From positions 79,758 through 143,757 of the forward strand of contig JAEYRH010000014.1 of assembly GCA_023435705.1 (NCBI GenBank): 64,000 bases of DNA, read 5' to 3'. The position numbers and the translations under genes were made by a program. The notes beneath the pieces were generated by a model that was given only the letters and a program-made list of their open reading frames with translations, was not told where the DNA came from and searched no databases. This stretch comes from Bacillota bacterium. GTDB lineage: Bacteria > Bacillota > Clostridia > Christensenellales > UMGS416. Shown here piece after piece: positions 1 through 8,541 of the stretch. Position 1 is the stretch's first letter; each line of letters begins with the position of its first letter.

Positions 1-2
1 TG

Positions 3-431
3 CTGACGATCCAGTCGGCGGTTTGGATCAACATGTCAGTGCCCTATTTCTCCGGCTTCAGCATGGCCTATCTGGGTTATCTGGTGATTAGTTCATTGCA
101 ACTTGGCTCCACCATCGATTATGGCATCCTGCTCACCAGCCGCTTTCGGGAGTTCCGAAGCCTGAAGCCGCCCAAGGAAGCCGCCATTGAGGCGGTGAAG
201 GCCGCCGCACCCCCGATTATCACGTCGGCGCTGATCCTGGCCACGGCGGGTATCTCCTTCGGATTGATTTCGAAGGTGGATTCCATCTCACAGTTGGGCG
301 CATTGCTGGGCAGGGGTGCACTAATCAGCGGCACAATGTCCGTGCTGCTGCTGCCGGCGCTGCTGATCGCGGCGGATTGGCTCATTGAAAAGACTACATT
401 GAAATCCAAGAATGGAGTGACGATAGGATGA
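3..431 (+). CDS. MMPL/RND-family exporter, C-terminal fragment
   Basis: The reading frame is open from the left edge, so only the last ~143 residues of a much larger membrane protein are present. The segment has several hydrophobic helices and the GSTIDYGILLTSRFRE stretch, which matches the conserved G-x-x-x-DY-x-x-x-L-x-x-R-x-R-E motif of MMPL transporters. These are proton-driven exporters of lipids or other hydrophobic substrates in the cytoplasmic membrane. The stop codon overlaps the start of the next gene in an ATGA arrangement, so the two are translationally coupled and probably act together. The substrate cannot be read from this fragment. Confidence 0.85.
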   Translation: MTIQSAVWINMSVPYFSGFSMAYLGYLVISSLQLGSTIDYGILLTSRFREFRSLKPPKEAAIEAVKAAAPPIITSALILATAGISFGLISKVDSISQLGALLGRGALISGTMSVLLLPALLIAADWLIEKTTLKSKNGVTIG

Positions 432-1996
432 ATAAGAAACTGGCAGCCCTGGTTCTGAGCATATTACTGGTCGCGGCTCCGGCAGGCATTGCGCTGGGCC
501 TTTCCGGCAGCCCCGCTGCCCCATCAAACGCAGCCAAAACGGATCCGCAAACCGTTGCCAAGGATGAAACTGTCTATTTCTTGCTGGACGCTTCCGGCAC
601 GCTCACGGGCACTGATGTGGTGAACCGCATTGACACGGCTGCCACCGGCTTCTATACCGACTACGGCGTTTACGCAAGCGTCGTGAACCTGACCAACGAT
701 GCCCAGCCGCAGGTCTCCGGCGATGAAATCACCTGGCAGCTGGATGCTGAACCGAAGGGCTTTTACTACCAGGGGTCGCTTGCGGATGCCCAGCCGCCGC
801 TGCTGGTTGCGGTGACGTACACACTGGACGGCCAGGCGATTGCCCCGGCTGAACTGGCTGGCAAATCGGGCAAGGTTGCCATCCATGTGGAAACCAAGCC
901 CAACGGTGCAGCCAATCAGAGTTTTGTGAAGAATTACTTCACCCAGATTCAGGCGTCGCTGGACCTTGACCGCTGCCGGGACCTTGATGCCCAGGGGGCC
1001 ACAACAATTCTGACCGGCCGGTCCAAGAGCCTTGCATACACGGTGATGCCGGGCAAATCGGGGTCGTTCACGATCAGCTTCATAACCGACGAGTTTAGCT
1101 TCGGCGGCTTCACGATGACGGCAATGCCCTTTGACCAGAAGGCGATGACGGGTATTGACACCGAAGGCATGCGGGAAGATATCGACAAGATGGCTGACGG
1201 CGCCCGTGAGTTGGTGGACGGCACCTCGGAGCTGCGCGACGGCTTGAAGGAGCTTGCTGACGGTGTGGATAAGCTGGCCGATGGCTCTGCTGGTGCCAAA
1301 TCGGGCCTGTCAACTTATCGCGGCGGCGTCAAAGATTATACAAACGGCGTTGCGGCGCTTTCAGCTAAGGCCAAGGGAATCGCTGCCAGCCTCAACGGAC
1401 TTGCTGCCGGCGGCCAGGAGTTCAAAACCAGCTATACACAGCTGAGCGGAAGCGTGATCGGCTTGCTGGATACGATGTCGCCGCTTGCCCCTCCTGAAAT
1501 GGCCGGCCAGATCACGACACTGAAGGAGCGGTTGACCGGTTATGGCGATGGATTGGGTGATTACCTGGATGGCATCACCAAGCTCGCTGCCGGTATGCAG
1601 GCCTTTTCAGACGGTCTCGCCAAGCTGAAGGGCGGAAATCCTGAGCTGTTGAGCGGCCTGGATCAGATCATCAACGGCATGGCCAGCCTCTCCGATGGGC
1701 TGGCGACCACGTCAAAGGAGCTTACCAAGTTGCCCGGCGAGGTGCAGAAGCTTGTGGATGGACAGACCGAGTTCAAAGATGGGATAGACGAAGCCGGAAA
1801 GACATTTGATAAGTTTGACTTCGGAAACGATCCGAACGCCGCGCTCGTATCCTATGTGTCTGATCGCAACCACCCCCGTTCAGTGCAATTCATATACAAG
1901 ACTGCAGATATTTCATTACCTGAGCAAGTGGAGCCTGCCCAGCAGGCCGCACAAGACAAGGGGTTCTTTGAAAAGTTGGCGGATCTGTTTCGCTGA
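428..1996 (+). CDS. Secreted/membrane-anchored heptad-repeat (xxxLxxG) protein, partner of the MMPL exporter
   Basis: This 522-residue protein starts with a signal peptide or signal anchor (charged MNKK, then a hydrophobic stretch to about residue 25). Residues ~245-290 and ~365-455 carry repeats in which DG or LxxG recurs every seven residues (ADGARELVDGTSELRDGL and similar). This is the pattern of the X-X-X-Leu-X-X-Gly heptad family also found in YhgE/Pip-type proteins. The part between the signal and the repeats (~50-240) looks like a globular extracellular domain that I do not recognise. There is no clear C-terminal membrane helix. It overlaps the MMPL gene by 4 nt, so an accessory or scaffold role for that exporter is inferred. 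A hairpin terminator follows. Confidence 0.75.
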   Translation: MNKKLAALVLSILLVAAPAGIALGLSGSPAAPSNAAKTDPQTVAKDETVYFLLDASGTLTGTDVVNRIDTAATGFYTDYGVYASVVNLTNDAQPQVSGDEITWQLDAEPKGFYYQGSLADAQPPLLVAVTYTLDGQAIAPAELAGKSGKVAIHVETKPNGAANQSFVKNYFTQIQASLDLDRCRDLDAQGATTILTGRSKSLAYTVMPGKSGSFTISFITDEFSFGGFTMTAMPFDQKAMTGIDTEGMREDIDKMADGARELVDGTSELRDGLKELADGVDKLADGSAGAKSGLSTYRGGVKDYTNGVAALSAKAKGIAASLNGLAAGGQEFKTSYTQLSGSVIGLLDTMSPLAPPEMAGQITTLKERLTGYGDGLGDYLDGITKLAAGMQAFSDGLAKLKGGNPELLSGLDQIINGMASLSDGLATTSKELTKLPGEVQKLVDGQTEFKDGIDEAGKTFDKFDFGNDPNAALVSYVSDRNHPRSVQFIYKTADISLPEQVEPAQQAAQDKGFFEKLADLFR

Positions 1997-2031
1997 CTGA
2001 CGAGCAAGGTTTGGAAACGGCATAAATGATG

Positions 2032-2077
2032 AAAGGGCCTGGGCCAGAGCATACTGGTGTCAGGCCTTTTCCTTTTC
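2032..2077 (+). terminator. Rho-independent terminator after the MMPL operon
   Basis: AAAGGGCCT (2032-2040) pairs with AGGCCTTT (2062-2069) with one bulged G. Inside is a second stem, CCAG/CTGG. It is followed by a T-rich run. It lies 36 nt after the heptad-repeat gene. Confidence 0.6.
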
Positions 2078-2168
2078 TCCCGACGGTAAGCCAATGCCAT
2101 TACAATCCAACAGTCAGGAAATGGTGCCGGACAGACCCCTTCTAATTAAAAAAACGCCTGATAAGTCG

Positions 2169-2197
2169 TTGCATTTATGGTGAAGGAATGATATTAT
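2169..2197 (+). promoter_or_regulatory. Sigma-A-type promoter for the aminotransferase gene
   Basis: TTGCAT (2169-2174), a 17-nt spacer and TATTAT (2192-2197). It sits in the AT-rich gap 1997-2343. Transcription would start near 2204 and leave a leader of about 140 nt, in which I see no known riboswitch. The rest of this gap holds only the upstream terminator. Confidence 0.6.
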
Positions 2198-2343
2198 TTA
2201 GCAAATGAATATTTCAAAGATCGATGTTGCAAAAATTGTCACAATGCTTGCATAAGCAGCTGTTCATTTTGTCTATATACTTCGATTATGAAAGTCGTTA
2301 CAGAATAACATGCAAAATTTCAGTGTTACAAGGAGGTAACATC

Positions 2344-3537
2344 ATGAAGCTTTCGATCATGGGAATGGCGGTGGAGGAAAGCGCCACCCTTGCCATATCT
2401 GCCAAAGCCAAGGCGCTGAGGGCAGAAGGCCACAATGTGATTGACTTTGGGCTTGGAGAGCCCGACTTTACCACGCCGGAGCATATCTGCGCCGCCGCGC
2501 GGGAAGCCATGGCAAAGGGCATGACCCACTATACACCGGCCGCCGGCACGCTGGAGCTCCGCACGGCAATCTGTGAAAAGATGCTCAAAGACAATGAGCT
2601 CAAATATACGCCGCGACAAGTTGTGGTTTCCAACGGCGCGAAGCACTCCCTTTACAATGCTTTTCTTGCAGTGCTGGATCCAGGTGATGAGGTGTTGATT
2701 CCCTCGCCGTGCTGGGTCTCTTATCCGGAGATGGTGAAGATGACCGGCGCCGTGCCGGTGCTGGTGCATGCCGGCGAAGAGCAGGGCTTCGTGCCCACCG
2801 CTGAGCAGCTGGAAGCAGCCTGCACCGAAAAAACCAGGGCCATCGTGCTGAATAACCCGGTGAATCCCACCGGCGGCGCTTTTGACAACAAGGAGATCGA
2901 AAAGATCGCGGCGCTGGCTGTGAAGCGTGACCTTTGGGTCATCTCCGATGAAATCTATGAAGTCCTTAGTTTTGACGGCCTCAAGCCCCGCAGTATCGCC
3001 AGCTACGGCGAGGAGATCAAGGAACGCACCATCGTGATCAATGGTGTATCCAAGACCTATGCGATGACTGGCTGGCGCATCGGATGGGCCGCTGCCCCCA
3101 CAGCTGCGGCCACCGTGATGGCCAACATCCAGAGCCAGGCCACCAGCAACCCCAACTCGATCGCACAATATGCCACGATTGCTGCATTAAAAGGCCCCAA
3201 TGACGTGGTGGACAGCATGGTTGCGGAGTTTGACCGCCGTAGAAAGCGCATCCACGAGTTGGTCAATCAGGTTGAAGGTCTCTCGGCGATCATGCCCCGC
3301 GGCGCGTTCTATTTGTTTATGAACGTAAGCAAGGTGCTGGGCAAAAAGCTACGTGGCGCGGAAATCAAAGACAGCATGGATTTTGCCACGGCCCTTCTGG
3401 AAGAGAAGAAGGTTGCCGTCGTGCCCGGTTCGGCTTTTTTTGCCGAAGGTTATGAGCGCCTTTCCTATGCGCTCAGCATGGACAACCTGGAAGAGGGCGT
3501 GCGGCGGATCGCCGAGTTCGTTCAGATGTTGGAGTAA
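2344..3537 (+). CDS. Class I PLP-dependent aminotransferase (aspartate aminotransferase-like)
   Basis: A cytoplasmic fold-type I transaminase of 397 residues, the usual length. The ATG at 2344 is chosen because a perfect AAGGAGGT (2330-2337) sits just upstream; the frame is open 40 codons further but has no other ribosome site. Landmarks are the early GLGEPDF substrate loop, NNPVNPTGG, SDEIYE, and SKTYAMTGWRIGW with the PLP-binding lysine at about Lys237. This signature fits the aspartate/prephenate/aromatic branch, probably aspartate to oxaloacetate with 2-oxoglutarate as acceptor, though the exact substrate is not settled. It has its own promoter. The next gene, a 2-oxoacid-condensing enzyme, lies 143 nt downstream, so oxaloacetate could link the two. 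Confidence 0.9.
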   Translation: MKLSIMGMAVEESATLAISAKAKALRAEGHNVIDFGLGEPDFTTPEHICAAAREAMAKGMTHYTPAAGTLELRTAICEKMLKDNELKYTPRQVVVSNGAKHSLYNAFLAVLDPGDEVLIPSPCWVSYPEMVKMTGAVPVLVHAGEEQGFVPTAEQLEAACTEKTRAIVLNNPVNPTGGAFDNKEIEKIAALAVKRDLWVISDEIYEVLSFDGLKPRSIASYGEEIKERTIVINGVSKTYAMTGWRIGWAAAPTAAATVMANIQSQATSNPNSIAQYATIAALKGPNDVVDSMVAEFDRRRKRIHELVNQVEGLSAIMPRGAFYLFMNVSKVLGKKLRGAEIKDSMDFATALLEEKKVAVVPGSAFFAEGYERLSYALSMDNLEEGVRRIAEFVQMLE

Positions 3538-3604
3538 ATCTCCCCTTGTCGCTGCCGCGACGTCTAGGTTGCATAGGCGAGCGGCAGCCGAAGGTTGCAG
3601 TCAG

Positions 3605-3643
3605 CCCCCCTTTAGTTTTGCCTTTGGCAACAACAACGGGGGT
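3605..3643 (+). other. GC-rich hairpin between aminotransferase and synthase genes
   Basis: CCCCC (3606-3610) pairs with GGGGG (3638-3642). An inner TTGCC/GGCAA stem closes on TTT. There is no T-run, so it is a weak terminator at best. It may be a transcript-end stabiliser or a dispersed repeat. Confidence 0.4.
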
Positions 3644-3680
3644 AGGGAGGGAGTCCGTAGATTGTTAAGGAGGAATCGTC

Positions 3681-5081
3681 ATGCCGGTGTTGGAATTCAG
3701 TGACAAGACAAATCTGCTGGAACAGAGTGCCCACAAATACCCACTGCAGGATGTGGCACAGCCCAACCTGTATCGGCATTTGTACGAATACACAAGCATC
3801 CCCAAGGCACCGTTCAACCACCGCATGGTGCCGATGGTGACGCCCGGCGAGATCTGGATCACCGACACCACATTCCGCGACGGGCAGCAAAGCCAGTCAC
3901 CTTTCACGGTGGAGCAGATTGTGACACTCTACAAGCTGATGCACCGGTTGGGCGGCCCTAAGGGCCTGATCCGCCAAAGCGAGTTCTTTGTTTATACGGA
4001 CAAAGACAAGGAAGCGCTGCATGAGTGCATGAACCTGGGCTATGAATTCCCGGAGGTTACCACCTGGATCCGCGCGACGAAGGGGGACTTCGACCTGGTC
4101 AAAAGCCTCGGCGTTGCGGAGACGGGCATTTTGGTGAGCGCGTCCGATTATCACATTTTCAAGAAGATGAATATGACCCGCGCCCAGGCAATGGAGCAAT
4201 ACCTGAGCGTTGTCAAGAGCGCTCTGGATAAGGGGATCAAGCCCCGCTGCCATTTTGAGGACATTACCCGGGCAGATTTTTACGGCTTTGTGGTGCCTTT
4301 CGCGTCGGAGCTGATGAACCTGATGAAGGAGAGCGGCATACCGATCAAGATCCGCGCCTGCGACACGCTGGGTCTGGGCATCACCTATCCGGGCGCTGCG
4401 CTGCCCCGCAGTGTGCAGGGCATCATCTATGGGTTGAACCATTATGCCGGTGTGCCCAGCGAGCTGCTGGAATGGCACGGTCATAATGATTTCTACAAGG
4501 TAGTGCCCAACGCCGCCACAGCGTGGCTGTATGGATGCTCTTCCGTCAACTGCGCGCTGATGGGTATCGGCGAGCGCACCGGCAACTGCCCGCTGGAGGC
4601 CATGGCCATTGAATACGCGCAGCTGCGCGGCACCAACGACGGCATGGACCTTTCGGTCATTACCGAGATTGCAGACTTTTTTGAACGGGATATCGGTATG
4701 GAGATCCCCTCCAGGATGCCATTTGTCGGCCGCAACTTCAATGCCACCCGCGCCGGCATCCATGCCGACGGGCTTTTGAAGGACGAGGAGATCTACAACA
4801 TCTTTGACACGCAGAAGATATTGAACCGCCCGCCGGTTGTTGTGGTGGGGCCCCACTCCGGCGCCGCCGGCCTGGCCTATTGGATCATGGGCTACTTCAA
4901 GCCTGTGGGCATCACAATCGACAAGAAGCACCCGCTGGTGGGCAATATGAAAGAGCTGATTGACCGGCAATTCGCCGAAGGTCGCACCACTTCAATCGGT
5001 GATGAAGAGCTGGAGCTCATGGTGCGCGGATATGATGAAGAGCTCTATATCAAGCTCACGCACCATTGGCACAAGAAATAG
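3681..5081 (+). CDS. Isopropylmalate/homocitrate synthase-family enzyme, possibly Re-citrate synthase
   Basis: A 466-residue DRE-TIM metallolyase. The TDTTFRDGQQS segment near residue 60 carries the metal and catalytic R-D-G-Q of this superfamily. RCHFEDITRADFYGFV and EWHGHNDFYKV supply further active-site residues, the latter with the His-x-His metal site. A C-terminal part (~360-466) replaces the usual LeuA allosteric domain. The long N-terminal extension and the TRADFYGFV wording are what I recall of clostridial Re-citrate synthases (acetyl-CoA plus oxaloacetate to citrate in anaerobes without the Si enzyme). That assignment is inference; 2-isopropylmalate or homocitrate synthase activity remains possible. 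The start is fixed by AAGGAGGA at 3667-3674. A strong terminator follows. Confidence 0.75.
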   Translation: MPVLEFSDKTNLLEQSAHKYPLQDVAQPNLYRHLYEYTSIPKAPFNHRMVPMVTPGEIWITDTTFRDGQQSQSPFTVEQIVTLYKLMHRLGGPKGLIRQSEFFVYTDKDKEALHECMNLGYEFPEVTTWIRATKGDFDLVKSLGVAETGILVSASDYHIFKKMNMTRAQAMEQYLSVVKSALDKGIKPRCHFEDITRADFYGFVVPFASELMNLMKESGIPIKIRACDTLGLGITYPGAALPRSVQGIIYGLNHYAGVPSELLEWHGHNDFYKVVPNAATAWLYGCSSVNCALMGIGERTGNCPLEAMAIEYAQLRGTNDGMDLSVITEIADFFERDIGMEIPSRMPFVGRNFNATRAGIHADGLLKDEEIYNIFDTQKILNRPPVVVVGPHSGAAGLAYWIMGYFKPVGITIDKKHPLVGNMKELIDRQFAEGRTTSIGDEELELMVRGYDEELYIKLTHHWHKK

Positions 5082-5100
5082 ACTCAGGTAATTGAAATAA

Positions 5101-5128
5101 AGAGATCCGGATTCCGGATCTCTTTTCT
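5101..5128 (+). terminator. Bidirectional rho-independent terminator
   Basis: A perfect 10-bp stem, AGAGATCCGG / CCGGATCTCT, with a 3-nt loop, then TTTTCTC. It lies between the synthase gene and the convergent ligD, so it can serve both transcripts. Confidence 0.85.
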
Positions 5129-5168
5129 CATACTTTGAAAGCGTACGCTCGTTTTTTCTGCCCGATCT

Positions 5169-7619
5169 TCATTTGGTGTTCAGGGATTGTGTGGTTTCAA
5201 AGAATCCCAGCCATGGGTCTTTGCCCTGAATTCTCTCCAGTCCATCAGCCATATGGATGCCGTCTGGTGCAATTGCATCCAGTTCTTCCCATGCAATGGG
5301 CATCGAAACCCGAGCCCCTTCTCTGGCCCGGATCGAATAGGGGGCAATGCTGGTGGCACCCCTGCCGTTTCGCATCCAATCGATAAAGATCTTGTTGACG
5401 CGCTTGGCCTTTCGCACATTGCTGGTGTAGCGGTCCGGCCATTTCGCTTCCATCACTTCCGCAACCCGCCGGGCAAAGTCGTGAAATACACCCCACGGCA
5501 CGGAAGGCCGCAGGGGCACTGCCACATGATAGCCTTTGCCGCCGCTTGTTTTGAGATAGGAGACCAAGGATAGTTCTGCCAGAATGCTCTTCAAATCACG
5601 CACCCCTTGGCGCACACCGGTAAGATCCATGCCCTCGTCGGGGTCCAGATCAAAGACCATCAGATCGGGCTTTTCCAAATCATCCACGCGACTGCCCCAG
5701 GTGTGGAATTCCAATGTGCCCATCTGCGCTTCCATCATGAGCCCCGATGGATCGTTGACATAGAAGTATTCTTCTGTTTGGCCATCGCTGTTGGTGATGG
5801 GGATGGTCACAATCCCTTTGCTATCCGGCCCTGGGTGCTTTTTGTAGAAGCAGCTGCTGGATATTCCTTTTGGGCAGCACACAATGCTGAGGATCCGGTT
5901 GCCTGTATATGGCATCATGCGCGTTGAAACTGCTTCGTAATATCGCACCACATCTGCCTTTGTGGTGTGCGGGCTGGTGAATATCACTTTGTCCGGATTG
6001 GTGATCCGGACTCCGCCGATCAGGGCGCTGTTGCTGCTGTCTGCTTGCATGGAGGCCTCCGATTCGTTGGGATTGGGCGGCGGGGGAGTGTCGCCATCGG
6101 TCTTTTCCATCGTCACCTGTCTGGCATCCTTGTCCACACGCAGGCCCTGAAAGCTTGCCTGCCGCAACAAATTCTCCTCAGTCCATTCTGCAAACTTGAT
6201 TTCGGCGACCAGGCGGGGCAGCAGCCAGGTGATCTCTTCATTCACCTTGGGTTTCGGTGCTTCCCTGAAAGGAGACTCCTGGTTTCTCAAGCCCTCAAAT
6301 TGCGTCAGGAGCCCCTTTGCCTCTGCCTGGCTCAGGCCGGTGCCTGCCCGCCCGGTATAGACCAGGTCATCACCAGTATACACACCGAGCAGCAGGGCGC
6401 TGATGCCTTCTGTTTTCTTGTCCGTCAACGTGTAACCACCGATTACGAACTCCTGCCTGTTGTCGCACTTGAGCTTGATCCAGTCACCATTTCTGGTGCC
6501 GCTGTAGGGAGATCCTGCCTTCTTGCCCACGATCCCCTCCATGCCCAGTTCGCAGGCGGCTGCAAGGCTTTCCTTCCCGTGACCCCTCACGTGCTGGCTG
6601 TAATGCAAGTTATTCGGCGCACCTTTCATCAATCCTTCCAGAATCTCTTTTCGATCCACCAGGCGGCGCCCCCGCAAATCTTCACCATCCAGCGCCAACA
6701 GATCGAACACGAGATAGGTAAGGGCATGGGCTTTGGGGTTTTTCAGATGATTCTGCAATGCTTGGAAATCGGTTTTGCCCGATGCGTCAATCACGGCCAT
6801 TTCTCCATCGAGAACCATAGCCCGCCCGGATGCCCAATCAAGAAGAGCGTTGGCTGCAGCTTGAAAACGCTTTGTGTAGTCATGGCCATTCCTGGTCATC
6901 AGCCGGATGGTGCTTCCCTCCAGATATGCCAGGATCCGGTAACCGTCATACTTCAGCTCATAAAGCCAGTCATCACCCTCCGGCACCTCGCGGACCAGCT
7001 TTGCCAGTTGCACATCGGTTATTGAAAATGGATTCTTTGTAACGCGAGCTTCTGCACCGGCCTCGATTTCCTCCATTGAGCGACTGGTCCGGGCGCTGGT
7101 GGTGAACTCCTCAATCCCATCTGACTCCCTGGCATACGCATCCTTTTCCTTGAGCAAAAGCCAGTTGTCTTTTGTTTCACCTTCTTTGGCCTTCAGCCTC
7201 ACCAGCGCCCACTTCCCCTTGAGCCTTATGCCGTGCAGCGCAAACTTCAGAGAGCCGTCCCTCAGCCCTGTTTCCACATCTCCTGCGGGCTCCCAGGTGC
7301 CCTCATCCCAAATCATCACGGTGCCGCCGCCATACTCTCCCTTCGGGATCGTGCCCTCGAAATGCCGATAGTCCAGTGGGTGATCCTCCACCTGCACGGC
7401 GAGCCTCTTGTCCTTGGTGCTGTAGGATGGCCCCTTGGGCACAGCCCAGCTTAGCAGCGCGCCACCCCATTCCAGGCGCAGGTCATAGTGCTCCTTTCGA
7501 GCCATATGGTGCTGAATGACAAACCGCAAGCCCTCTTCCGACTGCTCTGTATGGCCCTCCGGCTCAAGGGTTCTCTCAAAGTCCCTCTTCCGCTTGTACT
7601 CGTCCAGATTTCCGGCCAT
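5169..7619 (-). CDS. ligD: Multifunctional end-joining DNA ligase LigD (PE-Lig-Pol)
   Basis: An 816-residue ATP-dependent ligase for non-homologous end joining. Three domains can be read. Residues ~10-170 are the 3'-phosphoesterase (QHHMARKEHYDLRLEWGG, PKGEYGGG). Residues ~200-500 are the adenylating ligase, with motif I ELKYDGYR (Lys223), DGEM, VFDLL and WIKLK. Residues ~535-816 are the primase-type polymerase, with DLDPD (657-661, metal-binding Asp) and TSGGKGYH (691-698). The PE-Lig-Pol order is the Pseudomonas arrangement, not the Pol-PE-Lig order of mycobacteria or the Lig-Pol of Bacillus. A low-complexity linker, TPPPPNPNESE, joins Lig to Pol. The gene starts 3 nt after ku, so the two form one operon. 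Confidence 0.96.
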   Translation of the reverse strand: MAGNLDEYKRKRDFERTLEPEGHTEQSEEGLRFVIQHHMARKEHYDLRLEWGGALLSWAVPKGPSYSTKDKRLAVQVEDHPLDYRHFEGTIPKGEYGGGTVMIWDEGTWEPAGDVETGLRDGSLKFALHGIRLKGKWALVRLKAKEGETKDNWLLLKEKDAYARESDGIEEFTTSARTSRSMEEIEAGAEARVTKNPFSITDVQLAKLVREVPEGDDWLYELKYDGYRILAYLEGSTIRLMTRNGHDYTKRFQAAANALLDWASGRAMVLDGEMAVIDASGKTDFQALQNHLKNPKAHALTYLVFDLLALDGEDLRGRRLVDRKEILEGLMKGAPNNLHYSQHVRGHGKESLAAACELGMEGIVGKKAGSPYSGTRNGDWIKLKCDNRQEFVIGGYTLTDKKTEGISALLLGVYTGDDLVYTGRAGTGLSQAEAKGLLTQFEGLRNQESPFREAPKPKVNEEITWLLPRLVAEIKFAEWTEENLLRQASFQGLRVDKDARQVTMEKTDGDTPPPPNPNESEASMQADSSNSALIGGVRITNPDKVIFTSPHTTKADVVRYYEAVSTRMMPYTGNRILSIVCCPKGISSSCFYKKHPGPDSKGIVTIPITNSDGQTEEYFYVNDPSGLMMEAQMGTLEFHTWGSRVDDLEKPDLMVFDLDPDEGMDLTGVRQGVRDLKSILAELSLVSYLKTSGGKGYHVAVPLRPSVPWGVFHDFARRVAEVMEAKWPDRYTSNVRKAKRVNKIFIDWMRNGRGATSIAPYSIRAREGARVSMPIAWEELDAIAPDGIHMADGLERIQGKDPWLGFFETTQSLNTK

Positions 7620-7622
7620 GGA

Positions 7623-8390
7623 TCAGGCCGATTCCTTTTTTGCCTTTTCGATGCTTGCCTTCAGCGCTTCCATTAGGTCGATCACCTTGCCGGTGCCTTC
7701 CGGCTCGGCGGCCACGACTTCACGGCCGGCGATCTTGGTTTCGATGAGCGCGCGCAGCTTCACCTGGTATTCATCCTTGTATTTGGCAGGGTCAAATGGT
7801 GTGTCCATGGAGTTGATCAGCAGCTTTGCCATGCTCAGCTCCTGCTCGGAAAGCTCCGGTTTTGCATACTGCTTCTGTTGCACCTTCACCTCGTCGTTAT
7901 AATACATGGTGGAAATGAGGATGCCATCTTCCCTTGGAATGATTGCCATCAGCGTGTCGCTGGTGCCCATGACCGCTTTGCCGATGGCAACTTTTTGCTC
8001 GGCCATCAGCGCCTCGCGGAGCAACTCGAATGCCTTTTCTCCGCCAGGCTCCGGTGCCGCTTGATAGGTCTTGTCATAATAGACGGGGGAAATCTGGTTC
8101 AGTTGCGCAAAGTGCAGGATCTGGATGGATTTTTCTTTTTCCGTCTTAATCTTTTCGATCTCTTCATCGGTGACGACCACATACTGGTCGTTGTCATACT
8201 CAAAACCCTTTACAATGTCTTCCGCCTTGATCTCCTTGCCACAATGGGCGCAGGTCTTCTTGTAGCGGATGCGGCTGTTGTCCTCCCTGTGCAGCTGGTT
8301 GAAATGGATGTCATTGTCCTGCGTGGCGGTATACATTGCGATCGGGATCGCCACCATGCCGAATGTAATGACTGATTTGCGTGCTATCAT
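7623..8390 (-). CDS. ku: Ku DNA end-binding protein
   Basis: A 255-residue bacterial Ku, a typical length. It forms a ring homodimer on double-strand ends and recruits LigD. The N-terminus, RKSVITFGMVAIPI, is the family hallmark. A single CAHC pair follows within residues 45-55. The Lys-rich C-terminus (KASIEKAKKESA) is the short basic tail that many bacterial Ku proteins use for DNA threading or LigD contact. The start ATG has GGAGGTG upstream. It is the first gene of the ku-ligD operon. End joining is useful to cells that meet breaks while not replicating, as in spores or stationary phase. Confidence 0.97.
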   Translation of the reverse strand: MIARKSVITFGMVAIPIAMYTATQDNDIHFNQLHREDNSRIRYKKTCAHCGKEIKAEDIVKGFEYDNDQYVVVTDEEIEKIKTEKEKSIQILHFAQLNQISPVYYDKTYQAAPEPGGEKAFELLREALMAEQKVAIGKAVMGTSDTLMAIIPREDGILISTMYYNDEVKVQQKQYAKPELSEQELSMAKLLINSMDTPFDPAKYKDEYQVKLRALIETKIAGREVVAAEPEGTGKVIDLMEALKASIEKAKKESA

Positions 8391-8541
8391 AGCCGGACAC
8401 CTCCGGGCATAGTGTTTCCGGTTCGATTGCCGCTATCCGGGAATCGAGCGTGATTGACAGGTTTCCTTAATGGCAGATATACTGAAAGCTGTTTCTGTTG
8501 TGCATCGAAATGGATGAGTTTAGGCGGATGGGGTGGATGCA

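Noticed and set aside
3897..4970. 357-codon minus-strand frame
   Set aside because: Antisense to the synthase gene, which carries the family motifs in the other strand.
5967..7025. 352-codon plus-strand frame
   Set aside because: Antisense shadow of ligD; composition is low in hydrophobic core residues and lacks a start site.
5169..8390. Phage or defence island around ku-ligD
   Set aside because: No integrase, capsid, nuclease or toxin genes flank it; the neighbours are metabolic.
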